Below, piece after piece: positions 17,425 through 25,956 of a stretch of 63,515 nucleotides of DNA. The notes beneath the pieces are model-generated. The model was not told where the DNA came from. It worked only from the letters and a program-made list of their open reading frames with translations, and searched no databases. Numbering within the stretch: position 1 is the first letter of the stretch; every line of letters starts with the position of its first letter. The DNA lies in assembly GCA_020850835.1 (NCBI GenBank), contig JADZDX010000002.1, positions 1-63,515 of the forward strand, read 5' to 3'. The translations under genes were made by a program, and so were the position numbers. The stretch is from Fimbriimonadaceae bacterium (GTDB taxonomy: Bacteria > Armatimonadota > Fimbriimonadia > Fimbriimonadales > Fimbriimonadaceae).

Positions 17425-17617
17425 GTTTCAAAGCACTCGTCAAAAGTCTACACGTTTTTGAAATGAAATAGGGTGCAGAACAAAAACATTTTACAGAAAA
17501 GTGGTTGACGACATGCCAAGGCAGGTTGAAAGCAGAACCCGCTGTCCGTATTGGAGGCTAAGGGCCATCTACCCATGAAGCACAGCTCCATACAAGTTTT
17601 GCACGAACTCAATCACG
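17425..17617. other. Divergent promoter region between recA and the solute-binding/permease fusion gene
   Basis: About 190 bases with no convincing gene. On the minus strand TAGACT lies 20 bases before the recA start. On the plus strand the last part leads into TAAAAT at 17618. A TTGACG at about 17503 could be a -35 for an upstream start site but lacks a matching -10. No SOS box or terminator hairpin is obvious. Confidence 0.4.
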
Positions 17618-17623
17618 TAAAAT
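17618..17623 (+). promoter_or_regulatory. Putative -10 hexamer TAAAAT, leaderless start at 17630
   Basis: TAAAAT is followed by six bases and then the GTG at 17630. That spacing would place the transcription start at the start codon. The -35 region is not obvious. Confidence 0.5.
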
Positions 17624-17629
17624 CGCAGG

Positions 17630-20017
17630 GTGCGGCGTGCGATTGCTTTGATGCTTCTGCTCCTCACCTCGATGGCGCATGCCCAAGAGGTGCAGATTCG
17701 CATGATGGCGGGGGTGGGGCAGGGGATTCCGCCCAAGGAAGACACCAACCCGCGCTCATTGGCTCGCCGCGCGGTGTTCGAGGAGTTTCACCGCCAGAAC
17801 CCCGATGTACGAGTCGTGAATGCGGGTGGCCTCGAGATGACCGGCGAGCGCGCCGAATCCATGTTCCTGATGAGCATGGCGGGCAACACTGCGCCCGACG
17901 TCATGTACGTCAACTTCCGCCAGTATTACAACTACATTGATCAAGGCTTCTGCCGCCGCCTCGATGACCTGATCGCCAAAGACCCCGGCGTGATCAGCCG
18001 CGCGAACCCGGTCGCGCTGGAGGTACTGAAGAGCTACAACGGCGGGATTTACGCCATTCCGTGGTTTCAGGTGGCGCTTGGCCTTTACTATCGACGAGAC
18101 CACTTTCGGGAGGCGGGGCTCGACCCCAATCGTCCGCCCCGTACTTGGGATGAGTTCTACGAGTATGCGCAGAAGCTAAGCATGAGCGCGGAGGGACGTC
18201 TGGGTTACATCACGAGCAAACCAGCGGGATATCACTGGAGCAACTTTGTTTACCAAGCGGGCGGAACGATTGTAAAGGAGAGCGACGAGAAGGGGGTTTG
18301 GAAGAGCAATATCAACTCGCCACAGGCCGCCGAAGCCCTCGAGTTCTTCCGGAAGATGATGGTCGCGAAGTGGAAAGATTCCGCCGGCAAAATGAGAGGC
18401 CCGGCTGGCGCGGTCAGCACCAATTTTAACGAGGATATCCGGTCGAGCAAGGCGAGCATGTGGTTCACCTATGTGGGCGACGTGATGCTGAACATGCAGG
18501 ACCTGCCGCCAAGCGTCGTCGGCATCGCCGCAATGCCGAAGGGGCCGGCGGATCGGTCGAACGAAATCAACGCTGGCATGTGGGCGATCAACGCGCGTGT
18601 CACCGATCCCAAGAAGCTGGACGCCTGTTGGCGCTTTATCAAGTTTTTCGCGGGCGATGAGGCGGCGCGGATCAATACCGAGTCGTTTGTGAATCTGGGG
18701 TTGGGCTCGCTCGTGAACCCAACCTGGCTCAAAAAGTACGGATATGAGACGGAGCTTGCACAGGTTGATCCTGAGTACGTGAAGGCGAATGAGGAACTCT
18801 TTGCGAAGGGGCACCCTGAGCCCTATGGGCGTAACATGAGCCAGGTTTATGTGATGCTCGATCAGGCTCTTGATCGGGCGATCCTAGAGCCCAACACCCC
18901 CGCCGCGACCATCTTGGGCAAGGCGCAGAAGGACATGGACCAGGTTCTTTTGGGTTATATGCCTCCCGAGGTTCTCAGAACACAAAGAGCTTGGGCGACC
19001 GGAATCTTGGGCGTCGTTGTTCTTGGGCTACTTGGACTGGGGGGGCTGGTCCTGGCTAGGAGTGCTCGGGCGCCAAAGCAACCCTATTTAACCAAACGGT
19101 TAAACAAGCCGTTCGTGATGCTGTGCCTTGCTCCAGCCGCGCTAACGTTGATTGTCTGGGCGTACTACCCCTTGTTCCGAGGTTTGATGATGGCATTCCA
19201 AGACTATCGGATCGTCACGGGCACCCGGTGGGTGGGGCTTGATAACTTCATCAGCGTGTTCACTCAGCCCATGTTCTACAAGGCGCTCGGCAACAGCTTT
19301 ATCTACGTTGGCCTGAGCATCGTGATCGGCTTCTTGCTTCCGATCTTTCTTGCATTGGCTTTGAATGAGATCCCGCGCGCCAAGGTCTTCTTTCGAACCA
19401 TTTTCTATCTGCCGGCCATGACGAGCCCGATCGTGATTGCATTTCTATGGCGCCAGTTCTACGATAAGACGGAGGCGGGTCTTCTCAATTCAATCATCGC
19501 ACCCTTTATCGACGTCATCAACAATGTCTTTATTAGGAACCCCGAAGCGTATTGGCCGAAGGCCTACGACTGGCTCGGCAATCCTCAGCTTGCGATGTTC
19601 GCGGTGGTCCTGCCTGGCATCTGGGCTGGAGCTGGGCCTGGCTCAATCCTCTACCTAGCGGCCATGAAGAACATTCCCGATGAGCGCTATGAAGCGGCTG
19701 ACCTTGATGGGGCGAATTGGCGTCAGAAGATCCGAGCGATTACGATGCCCGGACTCAAGCCACTCATTCTTATCAACTTGCTTGGGGTCTTCATTGGAGG
19801 CTTCAAGGCCATGGAGAATATCTTTGTGCTCACGATGGGTGGCCCACTTGGGGCGACCCACACGATGGGTCTTGAAGTTTGGATGAACGCCTTCATGTAC
19901 CTTAAGTTCGGCTACGCGACGGCAGCGGCCTGGGTCATGGGTAGCATATTGATTGGCTTCACCTTGCTCCAGATACGAAGCCTATTGCGAATGCGGTTTA
20001 CGGCGGCCAAACTGTGA
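17630..20017 (+). CDS. Fusion of sugar-binding protein and MalF-type ABC permease
   Basis: A single 795-residue chain joining two parts that are normally separate. Residues 1-18 are a signal peptide (MRRAIALMLLLLTSMAHA). Residues 20-440 are a family 1 extracellular solute-binding protein (GNTAPDVMYVNFRQYY, YNGGIYAIPWF, AGMWAINARV). Residues 455-476 are a membrane span (ATGILGVVVLGLLGLGGLVL). Residues 485-795 are a MalF-like permease with the cytoplasmic EAA loop at about 687-705 (EAADLDGANWRQKIRAITMP). The topology works: binding domain outside, linking helix, then the permease entering from the cytosol. No MalG-type permease or MalK ATPase is nearby. The frame is continuous with no stop at the junction, so this is not an annotation artefact. 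The substrate is probably an oligosaccharide. Confidence 0.9.
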   Translation: MRRAIALMLLLLTSMAHAQEVQIRMMAGVGQGIPPKEDTNPRSLARRAVFEEFHRQNPDVRVVNAGGLEMTGERAESMFLMSMAGNTAPDVMYVNFRQYYNYIDQGFCRRLDDLIAKDPGVISRANPVALEVLKSYNGGIYAIPWFQVALGLYYRRDHFREAGLDPNRPPRTWDEFYEYAQKLSMSAEGRLGYITSKPAGYHWSNFVYQAGGTIVKESDEKGVWKSNINSPQAAEALEFFRKMMVAKWKDSAGKMRGPAGAVSTNFNEDIRSSKASMWFTYVGDVMLNMQDLPPSVVGIAAMPKGPADRSNEINAGMWAINARVTDPKKLDACWRFIKFFAGDEAARINTESFVNLGLGSLVNPTWLKKYGYETELAQVDPEYVKANEELFAKGHPEPYGRNMSQVYVMLDQALDRAILEPNTPAATILGKAQKDMDQVLLGYMPPEVLRTQRAWATGILGVVVLGLLGLGGLVLARSARAPKQPYLTKRLNKPFVMLCLAPAALTLIVWAYYPLFRGLMMAFQDYRIVTGTRWVGLDNFISVFTQPMFYKALGNSFIYVGLSIVIGFLLPIFLALALNEIPRAKVFFRTIFYLPAMTSPIVIAFLWRQFYDKTEAGLLNSIIAPFIDVINNVFIRNPEAYWPKAYDWLGNPQLAMFAVVLPGIWAGAGPGSILYLAAMKNIPDERYEAADLDGANWRQKIRAITMPGLKPLILINLLGVFIGGFKAMENIFVLTMGGPLGATHTMGLEVWMNAFMYLKFGYATAAAWVMGSILIGFTLLQIRSLLRMRFTAAKL

Positions 20018-20757
20018 GGCCATTTCGCGGTGCGGGCACGGTACTGAACTTTCTGACCGTGTTGGTCGGTGCACTAATCGGTCTCGGATTACGGACTGTG
20101 CTGCAGGGCCGGCCGGACCTCTTGGAATCGGTGAAGTTCAGCCTGGGGATTGTCACAATCTGTATTGGGGTCAAACTGTTTTTGGCCATGCGAAGCCCGG
20201 TTGTCGTGGCCATCTCCGTTGCCGTTGGTGGACTAATTGGTGTTTGGATAGGCCTTGACCAAATGGTTAACAACGGTGCGTTATGGCTTCAGGGCCAGTT
20301 CGGCGGTGATCCTGACTTTAAGCGCGGCCTTATTGTGGCCTCGCTCGTATTTTGTGTAGGCCCGATGACCGTCTTGGGGTGCTTACGGGACGCAATTGAT
20401 CGGGATATTGACCTTCTGAAGCTGAAAGCGACAATGGATGGGTTGGTCGCGATCTTCTTTGCCGCCGCCTTTGGAGCAGGGGTTGCCATGTCTGCGTTCG
20501 TCGTCCTTACAGTGCAGGGGTTGCTAACCGCCGCTGCACTTCCCTTGCGCGGATTTGCCTCCGATCAGGAAATGCTTGATGAACTGTCTGGTGCGGGGGG
20601 CCCGGTGCTGTTCATTGTGGGACTGTCCCTCTCCGGGATAAAGGAGGTAACCAGCGCCAACTGGATACTTGCCCCTTTGCTCGTCCCGGTGATCGTGGGC
20701 ATTAGTAGGTGGATGCGGCTCCGGTTGAATGTTGCGGCCCGGGTCGAACCCCAATAG
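20014..20757 (+). CDS. DUF554 family membrane protein
   Basis: A 247-residue polytopic membrane protein. It has the N-terminal GTVLNFLTVLVGALIGLGL, the internal SLVFCVGPMTVLGCLRDAI and the C-terminal GISRWM typical of DUF554 (YdfK/YqgA-like) proteins, with about seven hydrophobic segments. The function of the family is not settled. The GTG start overlaps the stop of the binding-protein/permease fusion by four bases, so it is translated with it. Whether it assists the transporter is open. It converges on the DAHP synthase gene with no gap. Confidence 0.88.
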   Translation: MRPFRGAGTVLNFLTVLVGALIGLGLRTVLQGRPDLLESVKFSLGIVTICIGVKLFLAMRSPVVVAISVAVGGLIGVWIGLDQMVNNGALWLQGQFGGDPDFKRGLIVASLVFCVGPMTVLGCLRDAIDRDIDLLKLKATMDGLVAIFFAAAFGAGVAMSAFVVLTVQGLLTAAALPLRGFASDQEMLDELSGAGGPVLFIVGLSLSGIKEVTSANWILAPLLVPVIVGISRWMRLRLNVAARVEPQ

Positions 20758-21789
20758 TTAGACCTGCGTTGGTACAAGCACACTGCGACTCACGGCTCCC
20801 GCGACGGCCTGGACTTGAGGTACTAGCAACTCAAACTGGGCGGGCGAGAGGCTCTGGGCGCCGTCTTTGATCGCCTGCTCTGGATTGGCGTGGACTTCGA
20901 TGAGCAGTCCATCGGCACCAGCGGCAATTGCGGCGAGCGACATTGGTGCGATGAGTTCGCGCTTGCCAGTGGCTTGAGAGGGGTCTACGATTACGGGGAG
21001 TTTCGCCAGATCCTTCATGACTGGCACGGAGGCGAGGTCGAGCATGTTGCGGGTGCCGTTCTCGAAGGAGCGAACACCGCGCTCACAAAGGATGATTTGT
21101 TCGTTTCCGCTTGACGCGATATGCTCGGCGGCCATGAGCCATTCTTCATAGCGCGCGCTGAGGCCACGCTTTAGCAAGACTGGTTTGCCAGATTGCCCGA
21201 CTTCATGCAGGAGGTCGTAGTTCTGCATGTTTCGCGCCCCGATCTGGAGGATATCGGCATATTTGGCAACGAGGTCTACTTTGCGCGGGTCCATCACCTC
21301 GGTGACGACCTTTAGGCCAAACCGCTTGCCAGCTTGGGCGAGCAGCTCAAGGCCGGGTAGCCCCATGCCCCGAAAAGAATAGGGAGATGTACTGGGCTTA
21401 TAGGCGCCGCCTCGCAGGACAGATGCGCCAAACCGGGATACGGCCTCGGCGGTTTCGAAGAGCTGGGCTTCCGATTCAACAGTGCAGGGGCCGGCAAAGA
21501 TGACGATCGCGGATCCCCCGACAACTACCCCGCAGCCAAGGTCAATCGTTCGGGGACTTTTCCCAAGGAACTTTGCGCTGGGCTGTGAGAATACAACGTC
21601 GTCAACCGATGACCATCCGCGAAGCTGCCGGAGGTGATCATAGGACTGCAACTCATCAATGCCTGAGCCACACAGGATCGGCCGATCGCCGGACTTGGCG
21701 AGCTCAACGTGGAAGCCGAGCTGCACCATCCTCAAGCGAACTGCCTCGATTTGGGCGGGATCGGCAGCTGGGGACATTAAGACGATCAA
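20758..21789 (-). CDS. 3-deoxy-7-phosphoheptulonate synthase (DAHP synthase, type I-beta)
   Basis: Condenses phosphoenolpyruvate with erythrose 4-phosphate, the first step of aromatic amino acid synthesis. The 343-residue protein has an N-terminal ferredoxin-like regulatory domain (about 1-75). The KDO8P-synthase-like barrel follows, with [44 protein letters not shown] and VIVDPSQATGKRE. The start is TTG 21789, which overlaps the hisC stop (TTGA) and restores the family's MIVxMxP opening; ATG 21777 is the alternative. It is translationally coupled to hisC. Confidence 0.94.
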   Translation of the reverse strand: MIVLMSPAADPAQIEAVRLRMVQLGFHVELAKSGDRPILCGSGIDELQSYDHLRQLRGWSSVDDVVFSQPSAKFLGKSPRTIDLGCGVVVGGSAIVIFAGPCTVESEAQLFETAEAVSRFGASVLRGGAYKPSTSPYSFRGMGLPGLELLAQAGKRFGLKVVTEVMDPRKVDLVAKYADILQIGARNMQNYDLLHEVGQSGKPVLLKRGLSARYEEWLMAAEHIASSGNEQIILCERGVRSFENGTRNMLDLASVPVMKDLAKLPVIVDPSQATGKRELIAPMSLAAIAAGADGLLIEVHANPEQAIKDGAQSLSPAQFELLVPQVQAVAGAVSRSVLVPTQV

Positions 21790-22892
21790 CTAGCGACCCT
21801 CCCCGTCATCACATCGCTAAATGCCGCGATAAATCGAGTCACCTCTGCTTCGGTGCCAATACTTACCCTCAAGCAAGTTGGCAATCCGAGGACGTGTCCA
21901 CCTCGCACAATGACGCCTTCGCGCAGGAGAGCTTGAAACACGGGTTGAGCAGGCTCTCGAACATCCACCAACACGAAGTTGGCGTGGCTCTTGTACACGT
22001 GATATCCCAATTGCTCCAGGGCTTCGGTCATCTGTTTGCGGCCTCTCGCATTGAGCTCAATCGTCTTCTCCAAGAATTCATCGTCGCCCAGTGCGGCGAC
22101 GATGGCAACTTGGGCCAGGTTATTGACCGCGAAGGGGGCTTGCACCCGCCCGACGGCATCAATGACCTCTGGTACGGCAACCATAAAGCCAGCTCGAATA
22201 CCGGCCAGTCCATGAGACTTGCTGAACGTTCGGAGGACGGTGACATTCGGGCGAAGATAATCTAGGCCATGAGGGTACGAAGGGTCATCCTTGGCGAACT
22301 CGAAATAAGCCTCATCCAGAACTAGGACAATGTGGTCTGGTAAGGTGGCAAGGAAGGATTCGAAGGCGGCTTTATCAAAAATTGTGCCGGTGGGATTGTT
22401 AGGGCTCGCAAGGAAGATGAGTCGGGTCCTCGGGGTGATCGCGTTCGCTACTGCAACGAGGTCAATACGGAGCTCGGAATCCAAGGGAACCGCGACAAAA
22501 CGGCACGGGGCTACGCCGGCGACGGTGGCATAGCGCGCAAAGCTAGGATCTCCCGCGATAACCTCGTCCGCCTCACTGCCGATGAAAGTTTGGCCGATGA
22601 GGCTGATCAGTTCTTCGCTACCATTACCAACCAAGATCTGCGGCCGTTCAAGGTTCAGTTTGATGGCGATCGCCTCGCAGGCTTCAGTGGACATGGCGTC
22701 GGGGTAGATATGAACACCTTTAAGCGCGAGCTGCATTGCCTCTATCGCCTTTGGGCTGGGCCCAAGAGGGTTCTCGTTGCTGGCCAGTTTGATGATATTG
22801 CTCAGGCCAAGCTCGCGTTGAACATCAGCAATCGGGCGACCGGGCGAGTACGGATGCAATTGCACCACGTTCGGGCGGATTGTTGGGAGCAT
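21786..22892 (-). CDS. hisC: Histidinol-phosphate aminotransferase (or aromatic aminotransferase of the same family)
   Basis: A 368-residue fold-type I PLP enzyme. It has ASNENPLGPSPKAIEAM at the substrate end, FLASPNNPTG, VLDEAYFEFA and the PLP lysine in TFSKSHGLAGIRAGF. HisC enzymes transaminate histidinol phosphate and often also aromatic amino acids. Coupling to DAHP synthase downstream suggests an aromatic role as well. The ATG at 22892 is chosen over an in-frame start at 22922 because the family begins near PTIRPNVVQLHPY and because the palindrome just upstream would otherwise be coding. Confidence 0.9.
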   Translation of the reverse strand: MLPTIRPNVVQLHPYSPGRPIADVQRELGLSNIIKLASNENPLGPSPKAIEAMQLALKGVHIYPDAMSTEACEAIAIKLNLERPQILVGNGSEELISLIGQTFIGSEADEVIAGDPSFARYATVAGVAPCRFVAVPLDSELRIDLVAVANAITPRTRLIFLASPNNPTGTIFDKAAFESFLATLPDHIVLVLDEAYFEFAKDDPSYPHGLDYLRPNVTVLRTFSKSHGLAGIRAGFMVAVPEVIDAVGRVQAPFAVNNLAQVAIVAALGDDEFLEKTIELNARGRKQMTEALEQLGYHVYKSHANFVLVDVREPAQPVFQALLREGVIVRGGHVLGLPTCLRVSIGTEAEVTRFIAAFSDVMTGRVAS

Positions 22893-22897
22893 TATGA

Positions 22898-22915
22898 GTT
22901 CAAGTTTACTTGAAC
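22898..22915. promoter_or_regulatory. Perfect inverted repeat upstream of hisC (operator candidate)
   Basis: GTTCAAGTTTACTTGAAC has two perfect 8-base arms around TT. It lies six bases before the hisC start on the minus strand, and that strand's copy contains TAAACT. The repeat may therefore cover the hisC promoter. No known regulator site is recognised. Confidence 0.45.
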
Positions 22916-22918
22916 AGC

Positions 22919-23539
22919 TCAATCAGCGTTAAGAATAATACTGACAGATTCCTTGGGCTCAACCTCGGTCTGCAGCTCAATGATGTGGGAGCCTTTCTCC
23001 AAGTAGAGGTTGAAGGCCCATGATCCATCCTCTTCTGCTGTCTTGATGAATGCCTTTCCGCTGTTTACCGTGACTTGAATTCGGCGACCTGGGGCGGCGG
23101 TGCCTCGAAGCGCAAATGCGCCGGCGGGAACAGTGGCTCCATCGGTTGCATTGGTGATCTCCAATCGGCGCTCAAGGGGCTTCAAGAGGTCCTTCACAAC
23201 GAAATCAACTGGCCTTGAGCGAGTGCCTGAGATACCACCAGCCTGGTCATAAGCCGCAGTGATGGCGTGCTTCCCCGAGACGAAACTGGCGTCTAGGTTC
23301 CATTTACCGGAAACCTTAACGATGGCCTGGGCAACCACACGATCACCGTCAAAGACGGTCAGTGATTTCCCCGGGACGCCCATGCCGCTGACTTGAATCC
23401 AAGCTTGCGTAACCGCTTCTCCCGGTTTCGGCGAGATAATCGTTGGCGCGGGGCCAATGGCGATGATACTGACCGCTGCGCCTCCGCCGAGGGCCACTTG
23501 GAGGACCGCCCGGGCTGTCATCCAAGCTTGAAAGGTCAA
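22919..23539 (-). CDS. Membrane-anchored protein with two Ig-like (bacterial adhesion type) domains
   Basis: A 206-residue protein. An N-terminal hydrophobic stretch (AVLQVALGGGAAVSIIAI) anchors or exports it. Two similar beta-sandwich repeats follow: PTIISPKPGEAVTQAWIQVSG with VPGKSLTVFDGD, and ITNATDGATVPAGAFALRG with APGRRIQVTVNSG. Such modules occur in cell-surface and peptidoglycan-associated proteins. It starts at TTG 23539, overlapping the stop of the coiled-coil gene (TTGA), so the two are made together. The function is unknown. Confidence 0.7.
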   Translation of the reverse strand: MTFQAWMTARAVLQVALGGGAAVSIIAIGPAPTIISPKPGEAVTQAWIQVSGMGVPGKSLTVFDGDRVVAQAIVKVSGKWNLDASFVSGKHAITAAYDQAGGISGTRSRPVDFVVKDLLKPLERRLEITNATDGATVPAGAFALRGTAAPGRRIQVTVNSGKAFIKTAEEDGSWAFNLYLEKGSHIIELQTEVEPKESVSIILNAD

Positions 23540-24948
23540 GCGAGTTCCCCAAGGTCCGAAGACTCGATTAATTCAGCGCGCACACTGCCTCCACCAGCCG
23601 CCTTGTTGCGAGGTGCCGCCTTTGGCTTGGTGGGTTTGCTGGCGGAGGTTGGCTGACCTACGGTTTGCTTGAGCTGACGGATCTCCTCCATCGCGGATTG
23701 GAGGGCGCGGCGGTTTTCTGCTGCCTCTCGATGGGACGCCTGGACGGCACCGAAAAGGTCGTTCATGCGTTCCTCTAAAGTCGCGACATCCGGGGTGGAC
23801 GCTGGCTGAGGTTTGGCCTCGCGGAGCAATTCAGCCTCTGCTCTTGCTTGAACAAGCTGAGCTTGGTCACGATGGGCTGTTTCGCGGAGGCTTTCGAGTT
23901 CCGTGGTCAGGCTCGCGATCGTGGATCTAAGGTCGTTAACTTCAGTATTTGATTGAAGGTGCTCAATGGCGGCAGATTTTGTTTCGCTATCGTGCCGCAG
24001 GTCCATGATCAAGGCTTCGAGCTCGGGGATCCGGCGGCTGTACCGATCAACTTCAGCACTTCGTTCAGCTAACGCTCCTTCAAGGGATTGAATCCTTTCG
24101 GGTTCAGATGCCTGAGCTTCAAGGGCGGCATGGGCCATTGAAAGTTGCGACCGGAAGTTCTCAACGACCTCATCTGATTCAATGAGTTGGCTCTGGAGTT
24201 TAGAGATGCTGGCCAAGAGACCATCACGTTCATTCTCAAACTCGGTAGTCGCCGACACAACTGCGGCATTACCTTGCTCTTGAAGCACCTGGATCTGAGC
24301 TTCAAGTTCTTCGACGCGGGCCGCAGGTACAGAACCTTCTAGCTCACCACGAAGCCGCTCTACTTCGACTTCCGAGTGCTCAGCTCGCAGGCGGAGATTG
24401 GACAACTCGGCATCGCTAGGGGCAGTGGACTGAAGTTCTTCAAACCGTTGCTTGAGGTCAGCGAGATTTTGCTGTAAAGTCGCCGTCTCGACTGATTGTT
24501 CACGGTAGCTGGCCTCGTTTGCATTGAACTGTTCAATCAGTTGTCTTGCTTCCGCTAGCCCACTCGATAAGTTGAGTATCTCGGAGTCCTTTGAGGCCAA
24601 TTCGCCTTTGATGGTCTGCGCGAGGCGGCTGGCTTCCTCTTCGGCGCGGAGGGCTTCGTCCAGCTTTGTCCCCAGCTCAACGGTTTTAGCTTTCAATTCT
24701 TCAACGTGAGACGAAGTGTCTTCCGCAAGGAGACGTGATTCAAGTTCCTCAATTTGCCCGGCCGCGTCGCGTAATTTTTGGTTAAGCGGCTCAACTTGGC
24801 GTGCCTTCTCATGGAGGGCCGCTAAGGCTGCACTATCCGTATCGTTGGCACGTCGCTTGATGAGGACGGCATCCAGCCACCACGTTGCCCCGGCCGCAAC
24901 GAACGCGCCGATAAACAACCAAAACAGATTCAATTCTGGGATTTGCAT
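23536..24948 (-). CDS. Membrane-anchored long coiled-coil protein
   Basis: A 470-residue protein with one N-terminal membrane helix (LNLFWLFIGAFVAAGATWWL). Then comes an almost unbroken coiled coil from about 40 to 430, rich in Glu, Leu, Gln and Arg with heptad spacing (VEELKAKTVELGTKLDEALR and similar). A basic, Lys/Pro/Ala-rich tail follows (PTKPKAAPRNKAAGGG). It resembles RmuC-like or tether proteins only in general shape; no nuclease motif is seen. It probably spans a cell-envelope distance or organises DNA or proteins at the membrane. It is coupled to the Ig-like protein gene after it. Confidence 0.75.
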   Translation of the reverse strand: MQIPELNLFWLFIGAFVAAGATWWLDAVLIKRRANDTDSAALAALHEKARQVEPLNQKLRDAAGQIEELESRLLAEDTSSHVEELKAKTVELGTKLDEALRAEEEASRLAQTIKGELASKDSEILNLSSGLAEARQLIEQFNANEASYREQSVETATLQQNLADLKQRFEELQSTAPSDAELSNLRLRAEHSEVEVERLRGELEGSVPAARVEELEAQIQVLQEQGNAAVVSATTEFENERDGLLASISKLQSQLIESDEVVENFRSQLSMAHAALEAQASEPERIQSLEGALAERSAEVDRYSRRIPELEALIMDLRHDSETKSAAIEHLQSNTEVNDLRSTIASLTTELESLRETAHRDQAQLVQARAEAELLREAKPQPASTPDVATLEERMNDLFGAVQASHREAAENRRALQSAMEEIRQLKQTVGQPTSASKPTKPKAAPRNKAAGGGSVRAELIESSDLGELA

Positions 24949-24978
24949 CGCCTTTTATCCCATTTTTGGCATTTTTCC

Positions 24979-25944
24979 TCAAAACCCAAAGGGTGGATTG
25001 TAAATCCCCTGTTCAGTAACGATGGCCGAAATGAGCCCGCTCGGCGTGATATCAAACCCCGGATTCCAAGTCGGGCAGCCAGCGGGTGCGATCGCAATTC
25101 CGTCTAAATGGGTGATTTCCGATCCTTCGCGTTCTTCGATGGGGATTTGATTTCCACGGGTGACTTCCAAGTCAATCGTGCTGGAAGGGGCGGCAACGAC
25201 GAAGGGGATTCCGTGGTACTTAGCGGCGATCGCCAAAGAGTAAGTTCCGATTTTGTTGGCGGTATCCCCGTTACTTGCAATCCGGTCTGCGCCGACCACA
25301 ACCAAATCCACCCGCCCTTGTGCCATCAAGCTGGCGGCGGCGCTGTCGCTGATGCTTTTGAACGGGATACCGTCCTTTTGCAATTCCCATGCGGTGAGCT
25401 TGAGTCCTTGTAGCCTGGGTCGGGTTTCACAGGATATTACGGCTATTGAAGGGTCGAGGGCGTACGCAGACCGGATGATTCCGAGAGCCGTTCCGTGTCC
25501 GGATGTAGCCAGGGAGCCCGTGTTGCAGATGGTGAGGATCCGAGCCCCGGGCGGAACGAGTTCCGCTCCAAATTGGCCAATGGCTAAGTTCATCTGCAAG
25601 TCTTCATCATCAATGTTTACCGCTTCGCTGAGGATTACAGCAGGGTCCGTTGTCTGCAATGCCTCAATACGATCGAGGGCCCAGAAGAGGTTAACGGCCG
25701 TTGGCCGGCTCGCCCTGAGTCCAGATGCGGCAACAATGAGGTCATCGCCAGCTTGGGCGGCAAGGGCCATGCCGTATGCTGCGGTGACTCCGATAGCGGG
25801 AGCGCCACGGACCACCATATTGCGGATTGCCTCGGCAACGCTGGTCCATTCCATGAACTCAAGCCACACTTCGCGATGAGGAAGCTCGCGTTGATCCAGC
25901 AAATGCAATGCGCCAGCGCGCCATTCTAAGGCTCGTATCGCCAC
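24979..25944 (-). CDS. mtnA: S-methyl-5-thioribose-1-phosphate isomerase
   Basis: Isomerises 5-methylthioribose 1-phosphate in the methionine salvage pathway. The 321-residue protein carries the family motifs VVRGAPAIGVTAAYG, ILTICNTGSLATSGHGTALG (catalytic Cys) and VVGADRIASNGDTANKIGTY (catalytic Asp). The start is GTG with TAAAGT six bases before it; that hexamer overlaps the phoU stop. No other mtn gene is in the window. A few archaeal relatives act on ribose 1,5-bisphosphate, but the motifs favour MtnA. Confidence 0.94.
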   Translation of the reverse strand: MAIRALEWRAGALHLLDQRELPHREVWLEFMEWTSVAEAIRNMVVRGAPAIGVTAAYGMALAAQAGDDLIVAASGLRASRPTAVNLFWALDRIEALQTTDPAVILSEAVNIDDEDLQMNLAIGQFGAELVPPGARILTICNTGSLATSGHGTALGIIRSAYALDPSIAVISCETRPRLQGLKLTAWELQKDGIPFKSISDSAAASLMAQGRVDLVVVGADRIASNGDTANKIGTYSLAIAAKYHGIPFVVAAPSSTIDLEVTRGNQIPIEEREGSEITHLDGIAIAPAGCPTWNPGFDITPSGLISAIVTEQGIYNPPFGF

Positions 25945-25950
25945 GGTGGG

Positions 25951-25956
25951 ACTTTA
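25951..25956 (-). promoter_or_regulatory. Putative -10 hexamer TAAAGT, leaderless start of mtnA
   Basis: On the minus strand TAAAGT is followed by six bases and the mtnA GTG. It includes the TAA stop of phoU, so the match could be partly coincidental. Confidence 0.35.

Noticed and set aside
17551-17940. 129-codon open frame overlapping the binding-protein/permease gene start
   Set aside because: Antiphase shadow; the signal peptide and binding-protein motifs are in the other frame.
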